Source: Paenibacillus albicereus (lineage in GTDB: Bacteria > Bacillota > Bacilli > Paenibacillales > Paenibacillaceae). Taken from it: a DNA stretch of 64,000 nucleotides. The notes under the pieces were generated by a model, which saw only the letters and a list, made by a program, of their open reading frames with translations, did not search any database and was not told the DNA's origin. Of this stretch, positions 57,948 to 64,000 are shown in pieces (positions within the stretch are counted from its first letter, which is position 1; every line of letters begins with the position of its first letter). The position numbers and the translations under genes are program-made. The DNA lies in assembly GCF_012676905.1 (NCBI RefSeq), contig NZ_CP051428.1, positions 1,822,001 to 1,886,000 of the forward strand, written 5' to 3'.

Positions 57948-59018
57948 GTGATCGACAAGGGCATCTATTTCCACAATGTTGTCGAGATGGTTCCCGTCGC
58001 CGAAGGCCTGCAGCTGTGCCGGATCCCGACGGAGCTGCGCCTGTCCCTGAACGGCATCGCGCAGGACTCGGGCCAGAAGACGGGAGCGGTGGAGCTGCGC
58101 TTCCACCTGAAGTCGGACCGGATCCGCCTGAAGTTCGCCGTCCTCAATCCGGAGCAGCTGACCGGCGGCCATGCGGTCGCCGAGGTGCTGCACGGCACGT
58201 TCCCCGAGACGGCGCCGCGCTTCCTCGGCCGGCACGAGACGGAGATCGTCGTCGAGAGGCCGGCGGAGCTGGCTGCGCTGACGGAGCTGGCGGCGAAGTC
58301 CCAGGCGGCGTTCCCGCCCGACCTCGTGCGCATCCTGCTGCCGTACGAGACCCGGATCGCGCTGGTGGAGGTCGACGGGGAGGCGGAGCCGCCGCGCGCG
58401 GGCAGCATGCCGTCCCGCACGCTGCTCGCCTACGGCTCGTCGATCACGAGCGGCGCGTCCGCTGTCCGTCCGTCGGGCCAGTATGCCGGCCGGACGGCCG
58501 AGCGGCTCGGCGCGGACCTGCGCAGCGTCTCCTGCGCCGGCGGCGCCATGGCCGAGCCCGAGATGGCCGCCTATATCGCGGCCCAGCCTTGGGACGCGGC
58601 GTTCATCGAGCTCGGCATCAACCTGATCTGGGACGTGCCGCGCGGCGTGCCCGGCTCGCCGGAGGCGTTCCGCGGCAAGGTGGATGCGTTCCTGTCGATC
58701 CTCGCCGAGAAGCGCCCTCACGACTGGATCTTCGTCACGGACCTGTTCGCCTACAAGGGCGACCTGTCCGGCGATCCGCTCGGCGCGGCGTTCCGGGACA
58801 TCGTCGCGGACAAGGTGCGGCGGCTCGGCCGTCCGAATGTCGTGCATCTGCCGGGCCTGCAGCTGCTGCCGGATCCGGCGCTGCTGGCGTTCGACCTGAT
58901 CCATCCGTCCGAGGACGGCCACGCCGTGCTGGCCGATCGACTGGCCGGAAGCATTGGGAAGCAGTGGAGCGGCCTCCAGCCGGCCGCCGCGCCTTCCCGC
59001 ATCGAAGAGGAGCGATGA
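57948..59018 (+). CDS. SGNH/GDSL-type esterase
   Basis: 356-residue hydrolase. N-terminal beta-sandwich (~1-150) of the kind seen in two-domain carbohydrate esterases (CE2-like arrangement), then the SGNH fold. Catalytic Ser165 is in YGSSIT (block I), the oxyanion Gly is in CAGGAM, Asn225 is in ELGINL, and Asp316/His319 are in DLIHPS. No signal peptide, so it acts in the cytosol. GTG start 5 bp after the mini-protein. Expected to remove acetyl or other esters from imported oligosaccharides; substrate open. Confidence 0.85.
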   Translation: MIDKGIYFHNVVEMVPVAEGLQLCRIPTELRLSLNGIAQDSGQKTGAVELRFHLKSDRIRLKFAVLNPEQLTGGHAVAEVLHGTFPETAPRFLGRHETEIVVERPAELAALTELAAKSQAAFPPDLVRILLPYETRIALVEVDGEAEPPRAGSMPSRTLLAYGSSITSGASAVRPSGQYAGRTAERLGADLRSVSCAGGAMAEPEMAAYIAAQPWDAAFIELGINLIWDVPRGVPGSPEAFRGKVDAFLSILAEKRPHDWIFVTDLFAYKGDLSGDPLGAAFRDIVADKVRRLGRPNVVHLPGLQLLPDPALLAFDLIHPSEDGHAVLADRLAGSIGKQWSGLQPAAAPSRIEEER

Positions 59019-59106
59019 ACCCATGAAGCTTGCATTCATGAGGTGTCCTATACCGCGTCGCTCAACCTCCATCCTCTGGCTGGAGGAGTAGCCGCCGCCT
59101 CGTTTC

Positions 59107-59146
59107 GGACCGGATGCCGGCCTCGCGCCGGCATCCGGTCCGTTTT
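59107..59146 (+). terminator. Rho-independent terminator after the SGNH operon
   Basis: GGACCGGATGCCGG pairs perfectly with CCGGCATCCGGTCC, followed by GTTTT. Confidence 0.9.
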
Positions 59147-59274
59147 GCTTCGCGGGAGGCAGCGGACGTTTGTCCACCCCGCAGCATCCGCTTTCCCCTT
59201 TTGCGCGGAGCCCGGCAACGCTATACTAGGAAGTCAAAGCCCTATACCATTCCGAAAGAGGAGCGGGGGAGCCT

Positions 59275-61014
59275 ATGCGGGTCCAGACCCATCGTGCCTA
59301 CAAGCTGCGCAGCATCCTCATCGCCTGCCTCGTCGCCAACATCCTGCTCTCGATGCTGCTCATCGGGGGCTTGTCCTATTACTCCATGCAGAGCGTGCTC
59401 CGCAACAAGGTCGAGAAGGGCGTGCAGCTCAACGTGCGCCAGGTCGCGGGCGAGATCGGCAACGCGATCCAGAACCTGGAGTCCGCCGCCAAGCAGATGG
59501 CCATCAGCGGCACGGCCGCCGGACGGCTCAAGGACTACATGGCCAGCACGGGCTACGCCAAAGTCCAGAACAAGCAGGATCTGGACGACCTGCTCGGCTC
59601 GATCAGCTATTCCAACGCCAGCCTCGGTCTGATCGGCTACTTCGATCCGAAGAACGGGGAGATGCTGCTGTCCACGCAGCTGGCCCGGCCGGATGCGCAG
59701 CCGGACAGCTTCACGGCGCTGTCCGCCAAGGGCAGCCTTGAGGTGCAAGGCATCCATCCGTCCTTGTATCTGTACGGCAGCAAGCAGCTCGTGCTGTCGG
59801 TCATCCAGCCCGTGCAGCTGCAGGCGGATTCGCCACGGCAAGCCTACGCTTACGCCGAGACGAACTACAACGTCGTCGACCAGCTCCTGAGCGACGGGCG
59901 CTACGGCTTCCCAGCCCGGTACATCCTCGCGGACAAGCAGGGCCGCATCGTCTACAGCCAGCTGGATGCCTACCCGGTCGGCAGCCAGGCCGACATCGGC
60001 TTCGAGAGCGTGTCCGACGAGCGGACGGGCCTCGTGCTGTTCCACGAAGCGAGTTCGGAGGGCTGGCATCTGCTGCTGGCGGTCGATCCCGGCTTCTACC
60101 GGAGCGAGCTGGACCAGTGGCTCGGACGCTTCATCGTCTTCGCCGCGCTGTGCCTCGTCATCAGCCTGGCCGCCGCGCTGTTCGTCTGGCGGCTCATCCA
60201 GAGCCGCCTGACGCTGCTGCGGGGCGAGATCGAGTCGATGGCCGACAGCCACTTCGAGCGGGAGCATCACCCGGTCCGGATTCTCGAGTTCGACGTGCTG
60301 CTGCTGCGCTTCGCCAAGATGCGGCAGCGGATCGGCGAGCTGCTGCTGCAGGTGGAGGAGAAGGAGCGCCGGAAGCGGCATCTGGAGGTCGAGAAGCTGA
60401 AGTACCAGATCAACCCGCATTTCATCCACAACACGCTCAACACGATCCAGTGGATGGCGAGGATGAGCAAGCAGGAGGACATCTTCGACATGGTCGCGGT
60501 GTTCAGCCGCATCCTCCAGTACAATCTGAGCAAGGAGGGCGACTGGGTGACCGTCGCCGAGGAGCTGGAGGCGATCGAGGACTACATGAAGCTGCAGCGC
60601 ATCCGCTACAACTACCAGTTCCGGCTGGAGATCAGTCTCGAGGACAAGCTCAAGGAGCAGCGCATCCCGAGATTCATCGTGCAGCCGCTCGTCGAGAACG
60701 CCATGTACCACGGCTTCACGGACCAGAACGGCTGCGTGACCGTGCGCGTCCGCCGCGAGGGAGCGGTCCACTACGCGATCGAGGTGTCCGATGACGGCAT
60801 CGGCATGGACAGCCAGGCGCTGGAGAGGCTGCTGGAGGAGAGCGACGAGAGCAGCCGCAAGTCCGGGCTCGGCATCGGCCTCAGCTTCGTCGACCGCTCC
60901 ATCCGCACGCATTTCGGAGAGCCGTACCGCCTGCATGCGGCCAGCTCGCCCGGCGAGGGCACGACGATGAGCATCATCCTGCCGATCCGCAGCCACGAGG
61001 AGGAACCGACATGA
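59275..61014 (+). CDS. YesM-type sensor histidine kinase (second system)
   Basis: 579 residues. Helix ~16-38, cache-like extracellular domain (~40-275), helix ~285-305 (FIVFAALCLVISLAAALFVW), HAMP-like linker, His_kinase core with the His in YQINPHFIHNTLNTIQWM (about residue 382), and HATPase (FIVQPLVENAMYHG, VSDDGIGMDS, GLGIGLSFVDRS). TATACT at 59222-59227 may be the -10. Overlaps the regulator by ATGA. It precedes a binding protein (62.6 kb), which it probably controls. Confidence 0.95.
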   Translation: MRVQTHRAYKLRSILIACLVANILLSMLLIGGLSYYSMQSVLRNKVEKGVQLNVRQVAGEIGNAIQNLESAAKQMAISGTAAGRLKDYMASTGYAKVQNKQDLDDLLGSISYSNASLGLIGYFDPKNGEMLLSTQLARPDAQPDSFTALSAKGSLEVQGIHPSLYLYGSKQLVLSVIQPVQLQADSPRQAYAYAETNYNVVDQLLSDGRYGFPARYILADKQGRIVYSQLDAYPVGSQADIGFESVSDERTGLVLFHEASSEGWHLLLAVDPGFYRSELDQWLGRFIVFAALCLVISLAAALFVWRLIQSRLTLLRGEIESMADSHFEREHHPVRILEFDVLLLRFAKMRQRIGELLLQVEEKERRKRHLEVEKLKYQINPHFIHNTLNTIQWMARMSKQEDIFDMVAVFSRILQYNLSKEGDWVTVAEELEAIEDYMKLQRIRYNYQFRLEISLEDKLKEQRIPRFIVQPLVENAMYHGFTDQNGCVTVRVRREGAVHYAIEVSDDGIGMDSQALERLLEESDESSRKSGLGIGLSFVDRSIRTHFGEPYRLHAASSPGEGTTMSIILPIRSHEEEPT

Positions 61015-62384
61015 GAACGATGATCGTAGACGACGAGCATATCGTCCGCAAGGGCCTCATCCACACGACTCCGTGGAGCCGGTACGGCTTCGAGATCGTA
61101 GCCGAGGCGGAGAACGGCGCGCGGGCGCTGGAGCGGCTGCGCGAGGGCGGCGTGGACGTGCTCATCACCGACCTGACGATGCCGGTCATGTCCGGCTTCG
61201 AGCTGATGCGCGCGGCGCGCGAGGAGATGCCCGAGCTGTACATCGTCGTGCTGACCTGCCATCATGACTTCGCCTTCGCGCAGGAGGCGCTGCAGATCGG
61301 CGCCATCGACTATATGGTCAAGACGCAGCTGAGCGAGCGCGTGCTGGAGGAATCGCTGCAGCGGATCGCCGATCGGATCGCGCAGGAGAAGCGGCTCCAC
61401 CCGGCCAAGGGCAGGCCGGAGGGAGAAGGCAAGGAGTGGGAGGCGGTCCTCGTGCCGGCATCCGGCGACCGGACCCGAGCGCTTCCGGCCGGGCTGCAGG
61501 AGCTGTCCTCCGAGCTGCCGGGAGGCGGTCGCATCGTGCGCCGCGTGCCGGAGGACGATCCGCAGCGGCTGCTCGCGCTGCTGGAGGCGGCGGACGGGAC
61601 CGGCTCGTGGCGGCTCATGACCGTCGAGCCGCTGTCGGCCGGGGAAGCCAAGGGCGACACGAGAGCGTCCGTCGCCCGAGGCTTCTTCTACAAGGCCGAC
61701 TCCGATCCGCGCATCCTCGCCCATCTCTCCCGCACGGAGCTGCTGGAGCTGCGGGAGCCGCCGCCGGCAGCGGAGCTGGAGCGGCTGGAGAAGGAATGGA
61801 CCGGATTTCGCTGGATCTACGACGAGCGCCGGCTGGACGACTGGCTGAGCCGCGTCGCCGGACAGAAGCCGGAGCCCGCTTGGATCCGCGGCCTGCTGGA
61901 GCGCAGCTGGAGCGTATGGAAGCATCTGAAGCCGCTTCAAGGGCTGTCCGGCGATGTACCGCATACATGGGCCGAATGCCGCAAGCTCGTGCTCGGCTGG
62001 CTGCCCGAGCTGCGCAGCCCGGCCGCCACGGCAGAGGCCGGCACGGCCATCTACCAGGCGCTGGAGCATATGCGGACCGAGGCGGCGCACGGCATGCTCA
62101 TGGAGGATGCGGCCCGCAAGGTCGGGCTCAGCCGGGGCTACTTCGGCCAATGCTTCCGCCCGCTGACCGGGCGCTCCTATCACGAGCTGCTGACGATCCT
62201 CCGCATCGAGGCGTCCGCCCGCATGCTGGCCGATACGAACGAGCTGATCTACGCCGTCGCCGAGCAGGCCGGCTTCAAGGACGAGAAGTACTTCCGCACC
62301 GTCTTCAAGCAGGTCATGGGCATCAATCCCGGCGAGTACCGGACCCGGATGCAGGCGGGAGCGCAGAGCGGCAAGCCTTCCTGA
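61011..62384 (+). CDS. YesN-type response regulator with AraC DNA-binding domain (second system)
   Basis: 457 residues. Receiver (1 to ~120) with D54 (LITDLTMP), acidic pair D7-D8, Lys in YMVKTQLSE. Middle region (~130-340) and AraC HTH (~355-455; MLMEDAARKVGLSRGYFGQCF, IYAVAEQAGFKDEKYFRTVF, MGINPGEYR). It is coupled to the kinase by ATGA. The terminator overlaps its stop codon. Candidate activator of the 62.6 kb binding-protein gene, whose upstream region lacks the GCCAA module, so it probably reads another site. Confidence 0.94.
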   Translation: MRTMIVDDEHIVRKGLIHTTPWSRYGFEIVAEAENGARALERLREGGVDVLITDLTMPVMSGFELMRAAREEMPELYIVVLTCHHDFAFAQEALQIGAIDYMVKTQLSERVLEESLQRIADRIAQEKRLHPAKGRPEGEGKEWEAVLVPASGDRTRALPAGLQELSSELPGGGRIVRRVPEDDPQRLLALLEAADGTGSWRLMTVEPLSAGEAKGDTRASVARGFFYKADSDPRILAHLSRTELLELREPPPAAELERLEKEWTGFRWIYDERRLDDWLSRVAGQKPEPAWIRGLLERSWSVWKHLKPLQGLSGDVPHTWAECRKLVLGWLPELRSPAATAEAGTAIYQALEHMRTEAAHGMLMEDAARKVGLSRGYFGQCFRPLTGRSYHELLTILRIEASARMLADTNELIYAVAEQAGFKDEKYFRTVFKQVMGINPGEYRTRMQAGAQSGKPS

Positions 62385-62408
62385 GCCATCGGCTCGAGAA
62401 GGCTTTTT
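62373..62408 (+). terminator. Rho-independent terminator overlapping the regulator stop codon
   Basis: AAGCCTTC (62373-62380) pairs with GAAGGCTT (62398-62405), with an inner CTGAGCC/GGCTCGA stem, then T-run. Confidence 0.8.
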
Positions 62409-62597
62409 CCTTGCCGCTTCCGTCCGGTCCCGAGGGGGGCGATCGTCAGGCAGGGAGAGGCCTGATTGTTGAAAGCCCTTTTTTTCTGCCTATCCTCCCT
62501 CCCCGAGCGCCCGTTTCCCTCTCCGTCCCCCTCGCGGATCGGAGGTATGCTGAATCCATCAAGTCCATCACCCGCACCCAAGAAAAGAGGATGAGCC

Positions 62598-64000
62598 ATG
62601 AAGACGAAACAAGCCGCAGCCGCCGCGTTCCTATGCGCGCTGGTCCTTGCATCCGCTTGCAGCAACGGCAACGGAAACGGCGGCAACGCCCCGGCGCCGG
62701 GCACGAACGCGGCTGCCGGCAACGGCGGAGCCGCCGAAGCCGCTCCGGACGGTCCGATGTCGCCTTATGCCGAGACGGTGTCGTACACGACGGTGAAAGG
62801 AACGACGCAGAACCCGAACTTCCCGAACGGCGATACGTACGAGAAGAACATCTGGCAGGACTACGTCGAGAAGAAGCTGAACGTGAAGGGCAAGATCAGC
62901 TGGTCCGCCCCGACCGACGGCGAGCAGTACTCCAAGAAGCTGTCCGTCGACATCGCGAGCAACCAGCTCCCCGACATCTTCATGATCGACGGCTCGACGG
63001 CGACGCCGATGCTCAAGCAGCTCGTCGAAGGCGACATGATCGAGGATCTGTCCGAGGTGTTCGACAAGTACGCGAGCGACACGGTCAAGGAGCATTATGC
63101 GGTCGACGACAACACGGCGCTGAACGGCGCGAAGTTCGACGGCAAGCTGATGGCGATCCCGGGCGTGCCGGAGCAGGCGCAGCCGATGCTCGTCTGGCTT
63201 CGCCAGGACTGGCTGGAGAAGCTCAAGCTGCCGGAGCCGAAGACGCTGGACGACGTGCGTACGATCTCCAAGGCGTTCACGACGCAGGATCCCGACGGCA
63301 ACGGCAAGAACGACACGCTCGGCCTCGTCGCGCAGAGCAACCCGGACTTCTACAGCAACAGCTTCAACCTGCATACGCTCGATACCGTGTTCTGGACGAG
63401 CAAGGCGTTCCCCAAAACCTGGATCAAGGGCGATGACGGCACCGTCAAGTGGGGCGGCATCCAGCCGGAGGTCAAGACGGCGCTCGGCATCATCCGCGAC
63501 ATGTACAAGGAAGGCAGCCTGGACTCCGACTTCGGCCTGAAGGACGGCGGCAAGACGACCGAGGACGTGAGCTCCGGCAAGGCCGGCATGGTGTTCGAGG
63601 CCTGGTACGCGCCGTTCTATCCGCTCGGCAACACGCTCCGCAACAACCCGAACGCGGAGTGGAAGCCGTATGCGATCCTGGACAGCGAGGGCAAGCTGCA
63701 AGTCGCGTCCAACCCGACTCCGGTCAGCTACATCGTCGTCCGCAAAGGCTACGAGAATCCGGAGCTGGCGATGAAGCTCATCAACCTGTCGACGGAAATC
63801 CTGGAGCGCAAGGACCCCGAGATTCAGGCGCTGTACGAGCAGTACAAGGAGATTAAGCTGTCGACGCTTCTGCATCCGACGTACATCGACTTCGGCATCG
63901 CCGATCCGGAAGTGCTCGGCAAGCGCTACATCAAGTACAAGGATCTCGTCGAGGGCAAGGCGGACGAGAGCATCCTCGGACCGGACGACACGGACGGCTG
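62598..64000 (+). CDS. LplA/YtcQ-type ABC substrate-binding lipoprotein, 3' partial
   Basis: Open for 467 codons to the window's right edge. Lipobox LASAC gives C21; a Gly/Asn/Ala-rich spacer is followed by an LplA-type binding domain (PNGDTYEKNIWQDYVEKKLN; DIASNQLPDIFMIDG; PVSYIVVRKGYENPELAMKL). Residues ~231-240 (DPDGNGKNDT) look like a Ca-binding EF-hand-type loop. ATG 62598 lies 10 bp after AGAGG. The preceding kinase/regulator pair and the expected downstream permeases make it the binding component of the next importer. TATGCT at 62546-62551 is a candidate -10. Confidence 0.9.
   Translation, partial: MKTKQAAAAAFLCALVLASACSNGNGNGGNAPAPGTNAAAGNGGAAEAAPDGPMSPYAETVSYTTVKGTTQNPNFPNGDTYEKNIWQDYVEKKLNVKGKISWSAPTDGEQYSKKLSVDIASNQLPDIFMIDGSTATPMLKQLVEGDMIEDLSEVFDKYASDTVKEHYAVDDNTALNGAKFDGKLMAIPGVPEQAQPMLVWLRQDWLEKLKLPEPKTLDDVRTISKAFTTQDPDGNGKNDTLGLVAQSNPDFYSNSFNLHTLDTVFWTSKAFPKTWIKGDDGTVKWGGIQPEVKTALGIIRDMYKEGSLDSDFGLKDGGKTTEDVSSGKAGMVFEAWYAPFYPLGNTLRNNPNAEWKPYAILDSEGKLQVASNPTPVSYIVVRKGYENPELAMKLINLSTEILERKDPEIQALYEQYKEIKLSTLLHPTYIDFGIADPEVLGKRYIKYKDLVEGKADESILGPDDTDG

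Noticed and set aside
59023-59091. A 22-codon frame (ATG to TAG) after the SGNH esterase gene, with GAGGAG upstream
   Set aside because: Too short to judge, no recognisable motif, and the ribosome site is that of the preceding gene's end; coding is not supported.
55945-62503. The string GCCTATCYTCCCTCCC occurs upstream of both the 56022 gene and the 62598 gene
   Set aside because: Its distance to the candidate -10 differs (35 versus 58 bp) and one copy lies in a hairpin, so a shared operator is not supported by two copies alone.

Overview
The window is a high-GC (roughly two thirds G+C by eye) chromosomal segment of an endospore-forming, S-layer-bearing member of the Paenibacillaceae (Paenibacillus/Cohnella-like). 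The evidence is the polA-mutM-ytaF-coaE-nrdR synteny of Bacilli, an alpha/beta-type SASP gene with a sigma-G-type promoter, an SLH-anchored giant surface enzyme, and many MsmX-dependent sugar ABC transporters next to YesM/YesN-type two-component systems. There are 47 protein-coding genes and one tRNA. The first gene is cut by the left edge and the last by the right edge. No rRNA, CRISPR array, insertion sequence or prophage was seen.

1-3.8 kb: a heme/iron-siderophore uptake operon (stalk-domain binding protein, FecCD permease, ATPase). It ends in an unusual fusion of ankyrin repeats to an IsdG/HmoB-type heme monooxygenase. 3.9-11 kb: housekeeping genes (small membrane protein, polA, mutM, ytaF, coaE, lytic transglycosylase, SASP, nrdR). 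11-20.4 kb: small regulatory and metabolic units: MarR+SDR, tRNA-Ala, TVP38-type membrane protein, VOC protein, BBE-type flavoprotein, MFS exporter with divergent HxlR regulator, an AT-rich PH/SHOCT gene, and an Rrf2 regulator followed by a FAD oxidoreductase.

20.5-64 kb, all on the plus strand, is a polysaccharide-use region. It begins with a 1827-residue SLH-anchored double beta-helix pectate-lyase-like protein and a CBM6-GH71/99-like secreted enzyme. A sugar ABC operon follows, ending in a ManD-like enolase-superfamily dehydratase and an epimerase (sugar-acid catabolism). Next is an operon of about 13.6 kb (35.6-49.2 kb) with one MsmX-type ATPase, two permease pairs, two binding proteins (one 981 residues), an NHL-Yip1 membrane protein and a DUF5696 protein. 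Then come a binding protein-response regulator-histidine kinase operon, a cytoplasmic GH43, a three-gene unit (deacetylase-like barrel protein, mini zinc-ribbon, SGNH hydrolase), a second kinase/regulator pair and another binding protein.

The most notable signals are regulatory. Five transcription units of the polysaccharide region, and probably a sixth, share one promoter architecture: two GCCAA half-sites exactly 20 bp apart, then a GCCTCC block, then a -10 element 38-39 bp after the second half-site, with no good -35. This is what an AraC-type activator (such as the YesN-like regulator encoded here) would use, and it ties the scattered genes into one regulon. Separately, a TAGA-N9-TCTA operator occurs three times (Rrf2 gene, FAD oxidoreductase, methyltransferase), at two sites with identical placement relative to the -10, suggesting a small redox/nitrosative-type Rrf2 regulon. 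These are readings of raw sequence; no database or computation was used.
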